From the NCBI RefSeq assembly GCF_002127325.2, contig NC_035436.2, positions 86,549,716 to 86,613,715 on the forward strand: a stretch of DNA of 64,000 nucleotides, written 5' to 3'. The notes under the pieces are model-generated. The model was not told the DNA's origin, did no database searches, and worked only from the letters and a program-made list of their open reading frames with translations. Position 1 is the stretch's first letter. Every line of letters starts with the position of its first letter. Source of the stretch: Helianthus annuus. Taxonomy: Eukaryota; Streptophyta; Magnoliopsida; Asterales; Asteraceae. Shown here in pieces: positions 10,053 through 23,061 of this stretch. The position numbers and the translations under genes were made by a program.

Positions 10053-12796
10053 GACTCCCCCTTGGATGTAGCTGTAGTCTTCCTTCTTGCATAGTCTTCA
10101 AGTTGTCTTCCTGCTGCATCTTCTAGCCTTAGCTTTCTGTCTTCGTTCCTCTTCACGCTCTGCAATAGAGGCCTACCAACTTCATTCCAGTATTTTCTGT
10201 ATACAGGGTCACCATCACGCTTCCAATCCCACCTAGGGATCTTGTTCTCTTCCTTTTCGATTGGTGTCTGGTAGGTTGGTGGAGGTCTCATAAGCTTCCA
10301 TCTACCAAGTTTTGCAGCTCTATCAGATATCTCCTTGAACCTTTTAGCTCGCTTTTCTCTCTTTAAGTACTCATCTATCTCCAAGTCTCTGAACTTCGAC
10401 TTCCAATATTTGCCAGAATTGATGTCTTTCGCATAACATAAATTCACTAACTTCTGATATTGTTGAGCTTGGACTTTATCTGGCTTCTCATACACAATCT
10501 TGTTGTAGAATAAGCAATCAATATCTCTCTTTGAGCAATTCACTAACCACATTGGATCCAACACACTGATCCTTCTCGATTTTCCAGTCTTCTTATCAAA
10601 CAGAGATATTACCGCTTCTGCTGTGCTTTGGTTGTACATCCAACCCTGAAATTCTTCATAGAGATCCAGCTCCATTGCACGTAGCGGCATGTTTTTCAGA
10701 CATCTCGGTGGCTTTACAATCAAAGTAATGTCTTTCTCCCCTGTGACTGGATTAATCTTTATATCTTGCTTCGGATATTGTGGCTACCAATCTGGAAATT
10801 GATCCTTTACTTGCCACTTAATGTATTTCCATAATCTTTGATCATGAACTTTCAGATCAAGACCATAATAGAATTGCTTTATGTTCTTGGTCTGCACCAA
10901 CTCTTCAATATCCCACCACGGGAGTGTTTGAATATCTGACAGAAACTCAAAGTATTGTACCCCCTTTTCTTGTCTGATGGCATAAACTTGCAGATCTTCA
11001 AGATATCCCCAAGATAGAATATCTCCCAGAGATATATCAGCATTATGCGTGAAGTACTGAAGAGGTCTCCTGAACTTTCTTTCCTTGGGCATCACTTTAT
11101 ACCAATTCTTTCTACCCTCTAATAGAGTCTCCTGTGGAACGACTTTCGGAATACCTTCTGTACTAATCTTCTCCACAACTTTCCTTCTAATCTCATCTTC
11201 ATTTTGTTCCTTGAACATCTCAGCAAGTGTCGGGAATGTCTCATCAACTCCAGAGTAATGAAAAGGTGTATCTTCTTCAGAGATATTTGAACATTCTTCA
11301 ACTTCGACATGATGAAAATTATCAGCTTCATTGGCATACTTAAACTCATACTCTTTCTCTGGTGATGAAGGAATCTCATCCTCAATATCAAACTTAAAGT
11401 TTCCATCATCTAACCCCAATTCTTCTAACATCTTAGCCCTAGACCTCGGTACCTCCATCTCCCCCTCAAATGGAGCATTCAAGTAAATAACAGTGGGTTG
11501 AGTAAGGAATACCTGGTCAGAATGTTGCTTTCTAGAAGAAGAAGACTCCTGGTGCTGATCCTCCTCTTGCTCATTGATCTCGTCATTCAGAAAATCATCC
11601 AATGCTTGTTGGACCGAAGGTACTACAATCAGCATTCCTGTTGACCCTTGATCATCGTCACCATCTTTAAAATCATCCCATGAAGGATCATAATTATCAA
11701 CATCTTCAAGAATACGTTCTAACTCTTCATCTACTATCTTTTCTTCTTCCTCTTCTTTCCAACAAAGAAGCTTTACATCCGCTGCTCTAACATTTCCTTT
11801 CCTCTGTTCAACCTTTACCATTCGAATAACATCTTTCAAGTTGTAAGGTCGAGAGACAACTTTACCAACAAGAACAAAACCTTGAGCTTGATCAACATCT
11901 ATATGCTCCTCTTCAACATTCTCAGCATCTACCATTTCAACATAAACTTCTGGTTGACTCGAAGAACCACCAGCTTCTTGAGTCTCAACAATTACGTCTT
12001 TCTTCTTTTGAGTTGCTGCCTCAACCAACTCTTTCTTTCTCTGAGCCCTTCGCTCTTCAACCCTTTGGATTTCCAAGTTGTTGTAGATAGCTTGAACATT
12101 AATGCCAAGATGATGTTCCATCACAGTGTATAACATGTTAAGCTGTTCATCTTTCACTGCTTTGTCTGCTCTAAGTGCTTCAATCTCCAGCTTCAACACT
12201 TTAATTTCATTTGCAGACGCTTCATGAAGTTCATCTAACATTTGATGCAGTGCCTGATTTGTTTCATTCATGTTTGCGTATTTCACATTTACTTCAGACA
12301 GCTCTGGAGAAAGTTGCTCGAATAACTTTGCATTATCATTTACATCTTCAACCAAAGTATCGATCCTTTTTACATGATCTTTAACAACTGCTTTCAATTC
12401 TTCATTCACTTTCACAGTTTTCTCAAAATTCTTTTTCAATTCGTCACGTTCAGCTTCAACTTTCGCTTTCTCTTTTTCCAGAATACTTACTTTATTTGAC
12501 AAATCTTTGATTGTTGCATCGCGAAACATATCGTACTCTTCATTAGGAAGAATATCATCAAGAAATTCACCCTGAACGTTTGGAAAACCTTCAAATGGAT
12601 CTGGAAGAGTAGTTTTCTTTGGCTTTGAAGACTCTGCATCATCTGGTTTTTCTGGTGATGGTGGTGGTGTAGAGACTCTTTCATCAATAATAACAACTTC
12701 ATCATCATTACCAAATTTCTTTCCAACATCCTTTTCAACACTTTTAACTTGTTGAACTTCAAGAACTTCAACGTTTTGATCTTTAACAACTTCAGG
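10018..12796 (-). pseudogene. 3' additional ORF of Sirevirus-like element K (function unknown)
   Basis: One reading frame of about 925 codons is interrupted by a single TAG at 10784-10786 and otherwise open. It is cut at its 5' end by insertion of element C (12797) and at its 3' end reads through the polypurine tract into the LTR. The first third is acidic with a strong heptad-like coiled coil (around SILEKEKAKVEAERDELKK and NEELKAVVKDHVKRIDTL). The middle is Glu/Asp-rich. The last third is basic and aromatic, conserved-looking (WYKVMPKERKFRRP, YFTHNADISLGDILSWGYL, LPWWDIEELVQTKNIKQFYY, PPRCLKNMPLRAMELDL, LDPMWLVN). I see no RT, integrase, signal peptide or membrane segment. Its place between pol and the 3' LTR is where Sireviruses carry an env-like gene. 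I recall similar uncharacterised proteins from Asteraceae genomes but cannot check. No function is assigned. Confidence 0.7.
10053..10063 (-). other. Polypurine tract of element K
   Basis: AAGGGGGAGTC (minus strand) lies immediately upstream of the LTR start. The identical tract precedes the 3' LTR of F. Confidence 0.75.
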
Positions 12797-15700
12797 TGTC
12801 ACACCCTGGCTTTTGCGGAAGAGTGGTTTATTTTGGTGTGACTTCTTAATACCATAGAAACAATCATAACAATGCTATTTGATAAAAATACGAGATGTTC
12901 ATCCATTAATATAGTTTAGAAAATACCATAACATGCTTGTCTTGAAACATCAACCCAAAATAAGTTACAAATCATGACCTATTTAAAACGAGTTCATAAG
13001 ATTCAACAAAAGACTTTAAATAAAATGAGGTTTGGAGACATGTGACCCGTCCAGGAAAGGGTTACACCTCCCAAACCCTACAACCCTAGATGACATCTTT
13101 ATTTAGTACGCAGCTTAACATGCATCACTTGCCAGATCCGATCAATTCCCTGAAATACATGTAGTTTGAAAAATCAAAAAAAGTTGAGCGAGTTCATGTG
13201 TATGTGAGTATGTATAAACCTTTAAAGTATACCTTGTATGTATGAAAGTCCCTGGTATGTAGCAATAAGGAAAAAGAGATCACCAATGGGTTGCAAAGCC
13301 ACTGGTATGTGTGAAATGGTGCAGGAAGTACTCAAACCTAGCAAATTTGTACCGGGCTTCCGGCTGGAAGACATAGTCACCACTATGGGCCACCCCGGCC
13401 TCATGGGTGTGGGCTCGCTACACCCAAATAGATCTATCACTCATGTCCCTCGGTCCTACGATGAGGATTAATGGCCTTAAGTGTTGTACCCACCACTCAC
13501 ATGATCTAAGTAGTTAACCCTCCTTAAGCTAACCATACCATGTATAAAAATGTCTGTAAAAGTTGTAACATGTATTCCACCCCCGAAGTATAAAACTGAA
13601 AACAGTTAAGAGAAAAGGGGGACATGAACTCACAGTGGTGCGAATCCTGCTCGTAACTCAGACTCTTTCAGCAATACGACGACCTACAACGTACTAATGC
13701 CTATTAGACGCACGGGCCATGCCTTAGTGTAGTATTAATGTTCTCGAGTTACGTTTCTCCGGAATTATTCTAAGTTATAACTTCTTGTTAAAATAATAAT
13801 AATTATTTTAACTTAAATTATATTTTTAGGTTTTGAAATAATAGTTAGACAACTATTTCGTAGTCATACTTCTCAAGTATTCTATATGCGTATTTTCCTT
13901 CCCAAGGATGGGGGTATTTTGTGATTAAAGTCTTGACATTATATATTCCTAAGTCCCACTTTAGAAAAATATATAATAGCTTATTTGTCAAAAATAATGT
14001 GTTTCTAAGAAAATAATTATTTGTCCCGAAATTTATATATTTTCTAAATGTACTAGGAAAATATATTGTAACTTCTCAAAAATAATATATTTTATACTTG
14101 CACAAAAATATGTTATACTTCGTAATAAAATCACATTTTTCGTTATCAAAATAATATCCATCAAAATTATACTTGGGACAGTCTTTTGTTAAGTTATATT
14201 ATTTTTCTCTGAAATGATATAACTATACCACATTGCAATCGAATAATCACACAAGAGTTTTAGTATAAAATATATATTCTAAATATATATTTATCCACTT
14301 TTATTTAAGAAAACCAACCTCCGACACTTTGTGTTTTGTTACAAAAAAAAAATTTATGGCGAGTTTTATTTGGAGAGACAAAGTTTAAAACATACTTGTA
14401 AACATTTGTTAGAAAATAATTTCCAAGTGTTTATATTTTTAGAAAATTTCGCCATAGTTTCCCCTAAAAACGGAGGTGTCCATGCTATTAAAGCATATCA
14501 TTTTCTTTTCAAAATAGTCACAATAATCAACAATCAGTCTTTAAACAATTTTACATCACCAAGAGCAAAAACTATATGCGTTACATATTAATCATGAACT
14601 TGATATATCACAAAAACGCGTAGTAACTTGGTAAAGCGTTTAGTGGACTTAGTTACCTTCTAAAGTGTATTTACTTCTTTAAAATCCCATTCTTAAAAGA
14701 ACTAAGTGTTTACAACTTGTAAACATTTTCTACAAAAATTAATCTTTTGAACTCTTCTTGTAAATAAAGTGTTCTTACACTTATTTTATCACCAAAAATG
14801 GTGTAAGTGCAAGTAAAGTCGTGATCTTTTTAAAATCGACTCTTGAACTTGGTTTGTTTAGAAAAGTCTTTTGTAAACCTCAACTCTACATGATCATCAA
14901 CCTACTTGTTTACTTACATTTCAAGAAAATCATTTTCCTTCAAGTTCATGTTTAAACTAGAAGATGATTATTTCGTATAATCCCCTAATCACCTTCTAAC
15001 TTGTTAAACCATGTTTTTAATCATACTTTAACAAGTTCAATATAGTGATTAACATCACATTACCAAGAATCAACAAGTAATCAACAATATATTCACAACA
15101 ACATCATACTACAACATTTCATCATGTTTCATCTTTATGTAAACTTTATGTTTAAACTTTTAGTTCATGTTCTTTGGTGTTCTTGATATAATCAACATAC
15201 TACAACTTTTAACCATTAAAATAGAAGTAAACAAGGGTAAATCTAGAACTTACAACTAGCTCAAAGGCTAGGGAAGATCTCTAGTGAAAAAGATGATGAA
15301 AAGTGGTGTGTAGAAGCAAGTAAGAGAGCTCCTTGATAATCCACAAGCTTCAAGCTTCACAAGGCACTTTCTAACACTTGGATGGAGCTTGAAAATGGAT
15401 GGATATGGTGGTGACAAAGTGGTGGTGGTGGCGGCCTAGAGTGAGCCGAGAGGAGAGGGAGAGAGTGAGGGAGTGATGGTGTGAAGATTGTGAAGTGATA
15501 TGGAATGGTGTTGTGATCTAGGCCATACTTATAATGATCTCCTTCAATATTTTGGCCACTCCATCAAGCAAAAATCCATTAAAATAATCAACAAAATCTT
15601 GAGGGGTATGGTGGTGGTGATGGCCGATTAGGCTAGAGGGGGGAGGGGTCTAAATGTAATATTTCATGGTAGTTGGTAAATATTAGTTCAAATCCAAGTA

Positions 15701-16398
15701 TTTGGTTACATGAGTTAGTTAGTAGATATTCTAGTGGGTGTTATGGTGTACGGGGATCATAACTAGCCAAGAAATAATTAAACAATGTATTTGACAAAAT
15801 TTTGGTGTCCCGGGTAATGTCCGGTTGTTCGGTTAGATACCATTCCGTTAAAGTGCTAAGTTATTCTGTATAGTGTCCTTTATGTGTCTTTTTGTAACAC
15901 TATTAATTCCCGACACTTAGGAAAGCATACAAGACCATTTTGCCATGTTTTTGCACACTACAAGCATGTTAAAATGCTGAATTTTTGATAAATAGTGCAG
16001 AATTCTGCATTATTAGTGAGTTTTAGGCACTTTCCGGCACTTAAACTATCATCTAGAGACGCAGTTTTATGGTCCTTACTTCCCTACACTCCATACTAGT
16101 GTAGTACTCTGTCTCTGGCTCATACTAGGCCTCAATATATTGTCTGTCTATGTGCTGGCATTGTCAGCAGGTTTGTGAGTTATCCACTCACAATGCTAAC
16201 TGTGCTTTGTGCATCAAGTTTGTCACTAAAGTTGGTGTGCAATAAATGGAGTGACATTATGAAATATGATGCATATGTATGTATGTAACAGAAATCAAAA
16301 AGTAGTTTAAATCATCAGTTGTAATTAAGCACAGTCATTAAGCACAGATTTAATATTAATTAATTGTACGGATACCTGTAATTGTGAGGGTTGTCACA
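12797..16398 (-). repeat. 3' LTR of Ty3 element C
   Basis: On the minus strand it starts TGTGACAACCCTCAC after a GGGGGGAGAA tract and ends CCAGGGTGTGACA, 3602 bp. It is the same family as the A LTR. Its partner 5' LTR is split over 33954-34575, 44379-45144 and 62260-62476. A comparison of about 230 bp shows about ten substitutions between the two C LTRs, so C is the oldest LTR element with both ends sampled. It inserted into the additional ORF of K. Confidence 0.88.
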
Positions 16399-16411
16399 TT
16401 CTCCCCCCGTT
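16399..16411 (-). other. Polypurine tract of element C
   Basis: ACGGGGGGAGAA on the minus strand directly precedes the LTR start. A hairpin stem (AAAATTTC 16415-16422 with GAAATTTT 16428-16435) lies just upstream. Confidence 0.8.
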
Positions 16412-16420
16412 AAGAAAATT

Positions 16421-19400
16421 TCATCCCGAAATTTTAGTTCTGCTACTAGATGCAGGGGTCTTGGGGAATAAATGTGGGTATTTGGCCTTCATGCGATCCT
16501 CACGCTCCCACGTGAATTCTGGGCCATGTCGTGCATTCCATCGAACCTTGACGAGCTTGACACTACTCCGGCGTGTTTTGTTAACCTTCCAATCAGTAAC
16601 CTCTACGGGTTCTTCAGTAAAGTGGAGTGTGTCGTCAATGTGAACTTCGTCGGCAGGAATGACCACTGTCTCTTGCGTTGGATTCTTTTTCAAATTAGAT
16701 ACACGAAATGTATCATGAACGCCATTAAGTTCAGCAGGTAGATCCAACTTGTATGCTACAAGACCAATCCTTTTCAGGATTTTGAATGGACCAATGTATC
16801 TAGGGTTCAACTTCCCATGCTTCCCAAAGCGTGCCACACCCTTTCAGGGTGAAACCTTTAACAAAACCATATCTCCTACCTCAAATTCCAGAGGTTTCCT
16901 TCTTCGGTCCGCATAACACTTTTGCCGATCACGAGCCGCTTTAATGCGCTCTCGGATCTGTATAATCTTGTCAATCGTTTCCTGGACCAATTCCGGACCA
17001 ACAAGCTGTCTATCACCCGTGTCTAACCAGCATAAAGGTGATCGACACTTGCGTCCATAGAGAGCTTCGAACGGTGCGGCCTGAATGCTTGCATGATAAC
17101 TGTTATTGTACGAAAATTCAACCAATGGTAGGTGAGTGTCCCAACTTCCACCTAAATCCATTACGCAAGCTCGCAACATGTCTTCTAACGTTTGAATCGT
17201 TCGTTCGCTCTGTCCGTCTGTCTGCGGATGAAATGCAGTGCTCAGATTCAACTGAGAACTGAAAGCTTCTTGGAAGGATTGCCAAATCCTTGACACGAAT
17301 CTCCCATCTCTATCAGAGATAACCGAGAGAGGCACTCCATGTCGTGCAATGATCTCTCTCATGTATATCTCCGCAAGTTTGCTCGTGCTATCTTTCTCTT
17401 TGATTGGCAAAAAGTGTGCAGATTTCGTTAAACGGTCTACAATTACCCAAATTGTATCGTGACCTTTGGGCGTCCTTGGCAATTTCGTTATGAATTCCAT
17501 CGAAATCTGTTCCCATTTCCATCAGGGTATTTCAGGTTGTTGCAAGAGACCTGAAGGCTTTTGGTATTCTACCTTTACCTTAGCGCAAGTTAAACATTTT
17601 CCAACATATACCGCAACATCGCCTTTTATTCTCGGCCACCAATAGTACTCCTTTAGATCTTGGTACATCTTATCCGCTCCTGGGTGGATCGAGTACCGTG
17701 ACTTGTGAGCCTCATCGAAAATAACGTTTCTCAAACCACCAAACAAGGGAACCCAAATTCGTTTCATGAAGCACAACGTTCCTTTCCCGTTTGGTACCAA
17801 CTGCTTCTCCATCCCACGGAGATATTCATTCTCAATATTTCTTTCCTTGAGTGCTTCTCTCTGCGCGGGATGAATGCGCAACGAGAGGTCCGTTTGAACG
17901 ATCATTTCCAAAGACCTAACCCTTATGGGCTCAATCCTTTCTTTCCGACTCAAGGCATCGGCGACCACATTCGCCTTCCCTGGGTGATACTTGATCTCAC
18001 AGTCGTAGTCATTCAACAGTTCAACCCAGCGTCTTTGCCTCATGTTAAGCTCTTTTTGATAAAAAATATGATGCAGACTCTTGTGATCACTATAGATCGT
18101 ACATCGCGTGCCGTACAAGTAATGTCGCCAGATTTTCAAAGCAAACACCACTGCGCCCAATTCCAAATCATGCGTAGTGTAATTCTTCTCGTGGACCTTC
18201 AACTGGCGAGAAGCATATGCTATAACCTTCTGGCACTGCATTAGCACGCATCCTAAGCCCTGACGCGAGGCGTTGCAATATACCACGAAGTCGTCCGTAC
18301 CTTCGGGTAGAGATAAAATTGGTGCGTCACAAAGCTTGTTCTTCAACAACTGAAATGCCTCTTCTTGTTTGTCTCCCCAATCAAACTTCTTGTCCTTTTG
18401 GGTAAGGGAGGTCAAAGGTTGAGCGATTTTCGAGAAATCCTCAATGAACCTGCGGTAATAACTAGCCAAACCTAGAAACTGTCGAATCTCGGTCGGCGTC
18501 TTTTGAGTCTCCCAGTTCTTGATCGCCTCAATCTTTGTGGGATCCACATGAATTCCATTTCCATTAACTACATGACCAAGAAACTGGACTTCGCGTAACC
18601 AGAACTCGCACTTCGAGAACTTCGCGTATAACTTCTCCTTTTTAAGCAGCTCTAAAATGGCTCTTAACTGTTGCTCATGCTCTTCTTTCGTCTTCGAGTA
18701 GATCAAAATGTCATCAATGAACACAATCACAAACTTATCGAGGTATGGCTTACAAACTCTGTTCATCAAATCCATAAACACGGCTGGCGCGTTTGTCAAC
18801 CCAAACGGCATAACTAGGAACTCGTAATGTCCATATCGAGTCCTAAAAGCAGTCTTGGGAATACTTTCTTCTTGTATCCTTAACTGGTGGTATCCTGATC
18901 GAAGATCGATCTTGAGTAGAAACTTGATCCTTGTAATTGATCGAACAGGTCATCCATCCTTGGCAAAGGATATCTATTCTTGATTGTCAACTTGTTCAGC
19001 TCCCGGTAGTCAATGCACATACGAAAACTACCATCTTTCTTCTTAACGAACAAAACTGGAGCTCCCCAAGGTGAGAAGCTTGGCCTGATAAATCCCTTAT
19101 CCAATAGCTCCTGGAGTTGTGTTGACATCTCTTGCATCTCTGAAGGTGCAAGTCAATAGGGTGCCTTAGCTACAGGCGCGACGCCTGGAACTAAGTCAAT
19201 ATGAAACTCGATTTGCCTTTACGGCGGAAATCCTGGCAGGTCTTTTGGAAAGACTTCAGGATATTCATTCACGACTGGAATGTCTTCTAGTTTCGGCTCA
19301 GCGGCTTCTTTATCCACGATGTGTGCCAAGAAGGCAACACATCCCTTCTTCAAACATTTCCGAGCTTTTAAATAGCTAATGATTCTCAGGGGCGTATCGC

Positions 19401-20684
19401 GCTTCTCTCCGTGTACCACAATCATTTCTCCATCGGCCATTGGGATGCGAATGGTCTTCTCGTGACATACAATTTCTGCCCGGTTGCTGGACAACCAATC
19501 CATCCCTACTACCACGCCGAAGCTTCCCAACTCGACTGGCAGTAGATCCAGTGTAAACTCGTGTTCTCCCACCTCTATTACACATCCTCTGATGACTTCA
19601 CTTGTTTCAACTAGCTTTCCATTAGCTAGTTCAATTGAGTACGGAATGTCTAACTTACTAACAGTTAACCCAAGCATTTTCTTAAATTCTAGCGATACAA
19701 AACTATAGTCGGCACCAGTATCAAATAGCACAGATGCAAAGCGTTGATTAATAAGGAACGTACCAGTAACTACATTGGGATCCTGGCGTGCTTCCCTTGC
19801 ACCAATGTTGAAGACTCTGCCTTGCACTTGATTGAGTTTTGGGCATTCCCGCTTAAAGTGCTCCATGTCCCCGCAGTTAAAACATCCCGGTCCTTGACCG
19901 TTACCATTCCCATTACCGCCTCGATTGTTGTTCGCTCCCCGGTTACCAGCTAGATTCCCAGCATTTCCATGATTTCCATTCCCGCCATTTCCTCCCTGTT
20001 GGCGGTTTCCATTACCATTTCCATATCCTCGCTGACCACCACGACCAACACCAGTACCAACCCAGCATGTTTTGGCCAGTCTTCCCACAAGACTCACATT
20101 TCCTGGATCTGCATGGGCCGGGGTGATGATATTGGCATGCATCACACTTGGGCAGAGTGCCTATGTATCCTTTCCCTTTGTATTCATTGCCAGTCTTTAC
20201 TTCAGCTGGCGGGTTTGTATCTCTCCTCTTGCTGGCATTGCCTGTACTTTTCTTAACGTTTGAGAACTTCCGTTTGTTCTCTCTCGAGGACTCCACATGA
20301 GTCTCCTTTTTCTTGGGGTCAGAATTTGAAAACTTGTTTAGTCTGATAGCTTCCTCAGCAAGTGACACGCTCAGGTCGATGGCTTCAGTAATGGTTGTCG
20401 GATTTGAGGACGTCACCATGCTCATAATCTGGGGTGCCAACCCCCAGATGAAACGCTCCACACGTTTGAATTCAGGCGTAACCATGTATGGTACCACATG
20501 AGACAGATCATGGAACCTTTGAACATACTCGGCGATCTTTGGGCCGTCCATTTTAAGATTCCAAAATTCAGTTTCCAGTTTCTGAATCTCGGCCCTGGAG
20601 CAATAATTTTTACGCATGAGCTCCTTCAGCTCGTTCCAAGTCATAGCGTATGCCGCAGCCTCTCCCAGAGTTTGGACTTGTAGG
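16421..20684 (-). pseudogene. Decayed gag-pol of Ty3 element C (gag C-terminus, protease, RT, RNase H, integrase, chromodomain)
   Basis: Minus strand, in order: gag core (EIQKLETEFWNLKMDG), broken zinc knuckle (CESCGKTGQ), Gly/Asn-rich linker, intact knuckle CFNCGDMEHFKREC, protease (VLFDTGADYSFVS), RT ([23 protein letters not shown]), RNase H, integrase zinc finger ([18 protein letters not shown]), DDE core ([20 protein letters not shown]) and chromodomain-like end ([18 protein letters not shown]). Damage: frameshift near 20085, TAA 19219-19221, TGA 19153-19155, 1-nt deletion near 18915, TGA 17522-17524, TGA 16844-16846. RNase H reads VVYCNAS where D, E and G read VVYCDAS, so the first catalytic Asp is Asn. 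The gag N-terminal part is on the far side of element D (30553-30947). It is a pseudogene, more decayed than any inserted element. Confidence 0.93.
20680..20684 (+). repeat. Left target-site duplication of D (GTAGG)
   Basis: GTAGG occurs immediately before the D 5' LTR and again immediately after the D 3' LTR at 30548-30552. A 5-bp duplication is standard for LTR retrotransposons and fixes both ends of D. Confidence 0.95.
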
Positions 20685-21339
20685 TGTGACAACTCGAGTT
20701 TCCGTATTCCACTTTCGCATTTATTGCACGTTCACTGTCTGTTTAGTTGTTTACTTGCACAATTGGTTTGCTTTGTAACTGTATACGTTTTGATTTGATA
20801 AAGTTTTACGAATGATTTGTCAAATACATGAACTTGGTGATGAAACTGTAAATTGTATGTCTTGTGCATGTATTATGTAATAGATAATACTTTAGGGTGT
20901 TTAGTGTTAATAGTGAAAATAAAACAAAACCCTTTACCCTAATCATTCTCACAATCATCATACGTCCTTCAACATTCCTCTACAATTCTCTCTACAATCA
21001 TCTTCTTGGCACAAGCTCTCAATCATCACTCTTGATTCCTCTCTTTATCTAGAATCAATCTAAGGTAAACGTTTAATGGTTTCTTGTTGTTAATCCTTGA
21101 TTATGTGATTCAAGCAAAACCCTAGTTCTACATATAATGGCTCTGTGTTTGTTGGTCAATTCTGATTATCGTGAAATGGGTTATGATTAGTTGTGTAATC
21201 AAATGCTTGACAATGAGATACTTGTAAGATAGAGATGTTTGATTTTTAATTAGATTACTGCATTTTTGAATATATGAAATTAGGGTTCTTGATCGTGTAA
21301 AACGTAACTGTTCCATTGATTCGCATGATTGACTGTTGG

Positions 21340-21960
21340 TCTGATTTTTGATTGCTTATATTGTCCGAACTTTATAATGATGATTAGTCCGACCTTTGTA
21401 GTGTAGACATGATCCGAATTTTTCAAGTAAAATATATAGAGTCCGAATTTTATAAAGGGGTTTGGTCCGACTATTGTATATAGAGAACATAATGTCCGAC
21501 TTTCATGTAACCTAATAGGTCCGACTTTCATGCAGCACATATGGTCCGAATTCTTCAAGTCTTGGGTTGTCCGACTTTTGTGAATAAGTATGGGAACCGA
21601 GTTTTATATACTATGTAGGGTCCGGCTTTTAGTGATGATATATGTAGTCCGACTTTTGGGTGATGTTATGCTATGTCCGAACTTTATGAGGGGTTGCATG
21701 GGGTCCGAGTTTTGGCTTGTTATATGATCCGAATTTTATTATCATGCCTAGTCCGACTTTTAATGGAGATGTACATAGTCTGACTTTTTAAAGTTGGTAC
21801 TCATAGTCTGACCTTTTGATTTTGTTATACATGGTCCGAGTTTCACTAGGGGTTGTTTGTCTGAGTTTTATGCTTGATGCCTTGTCCGAATTTCATATGA
21901 TATATATATGTTCCGAGTTTGTATGTGATATAGGGATCTGAGTTTACGTATAATGCCAAG
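21340..21960 (+). repeat. GTCCGAnTTTT array in the D 5' LTR
   Basis: About 25 copies of a degenerate 10-12 bp motif (GTCCGACTTTT, GTCCGAATTTT, GTCCGAGTTTT, with CTGA decay products) spaced about 20-35 bp apart with unrelated spacers. The same array is present in the 3' LTR at about 28823-29440. Confidence 0.9.
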
Positions 21961-22330
21961 TTCTAAATTGAGGAACAACATGCTATTGTATGCTACTGTA
22001 TATGACTGTATGATACCGTAAGTTACTGGATGATGCTGTATGTATGAACAATCTGTGTCATATCATTCTGTACACAACTATCACACGAATCACAGTTGTT
22101 AGACATCAAGGACTTGTAAACCCTAATTGAACGTAAACACTTACATCGAGTTTATGTGCAATGTACCCTAGGTCGTGAGTAACGGACCTAATCATTAATT
22201 AACACTAGAAGCAATAACATACCGAGCAAACCAAGGTGAGTTCACACTCTTACCAAGGCATGGGATTCCCAGGGTTGGGAATGGGATTGAAGGAATAGAT
22301 TTGTACTTACACTGTTACTAGACTATCTAC

Positions 22331-22585
22331 CATCGTCCTCGGATGCGCAGGATACATACGTAAAACCTACGTATACTTGTACACATCACTGTCCTCAGGT
22401 TGCGAAGGACACTTACGTAAAACCTACGTAAACTTATACTCACTACTGCCTCGGGTTGTGTCAGGCACTTACGTAAAACCTACGTAAACCCCCGCGTACC
22501 CCTTTCCTCGGTTGTGAAGGACACTTACGTAAAACCTATGTAAACTTTGTACGTACTACTGTTCTCGGTAAGAAGAACACTTATG
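22331..22585 (+). repeat. Tandem repeat with TACGTAAAACCTACGTA core, D 5' LTR
   Basis: Four clear units and a degenerate fifth, each about 55-60 bp, of the form TCCTCGG..GTG.AGGACACT then TACGTAAAACCTACGTAAAC. Each unit holds two self-complementary TACGTA boxes. The same block is in the 3' LTR at about 29830-30085. It lies inside the predicted LTR intron. Confidence 0.85.
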
Positions 22586-23048
22586 GTTACAAATAGTCTA
22601 GTGTATATGCAATTATGGGAAGCCCCCACCAATAGAACATACTATCGGCCCAGTAGAGCCACACGTTACGAAAGGAACTTACTATTACAAACTTACTTAC
22701 TGTGAACTCGCTCAACTAGTTGTTGACTCTCTGTTACATGCCTTGCAGGTCGTTAGGTATACATGGAGCTTGCACAGGGAGGCGCGGTCGTTGTGGACAA
22801 GGATCGTGAATGCTTGATTTAAACATTATGACATTACATACTTTATTCATGTTGGGCTTTTTACTCATTTGCTTCCGCTAAACGTTGAATTTATACTTAT
22901 GTTTTGAACACCTTTCATATGGATTGTTTGGTTAAATTACATTTACTTTTACTATATACATTGTTCTATATGATTGGTGGCTTGATCCTGGTCAGTCACG
23001 CTCCCAAGCGGTGATACTCCGCGTGTGGATTTTGGGGGTGTGACAGAT

Positions 23049-23061
23049 TGGTATCAGAGCC
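23049..23061 (+). other. Primer binding site of element D (tRNA-iMet type)
   Basis: TGGTATCAGAGCC, three bases after the LTR end, is complementary to the 3' end of plant initiator tRNA-Met, the usual primer of plant Ty3 and Ty1 elements. Confidence 0.93.

Larger units (their letters stand above)
20685..23045 (+). repeat. 5' LTR of element D
   Basis: TGTGACAACTCG to GGGGGTGTGACA, 2361 bp. It contains an array of GTCCGA-type motifs (21340-21960), a four-to-five-unit repeat with TACGTAAAACCTACGTA cores (22331-22585) and a predicted intron (22236-22748). I see no convincing TATA box, unlike in E, F, G, I and K. Confidence 0.93.

Noticed and set aside
12487..12789. Out-of-frame minus-strand ORF with a His run inside the K ORF
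   Set aside because: Shadow of the acidic GAT/GAA-rich coding frame of the K additional ORF.
17705..18244. Plus-strand frame of 179 codons inside the C pol
   Set aside because: It is the complement of the minus-strand RNase H and integrase frame and has no independent support.
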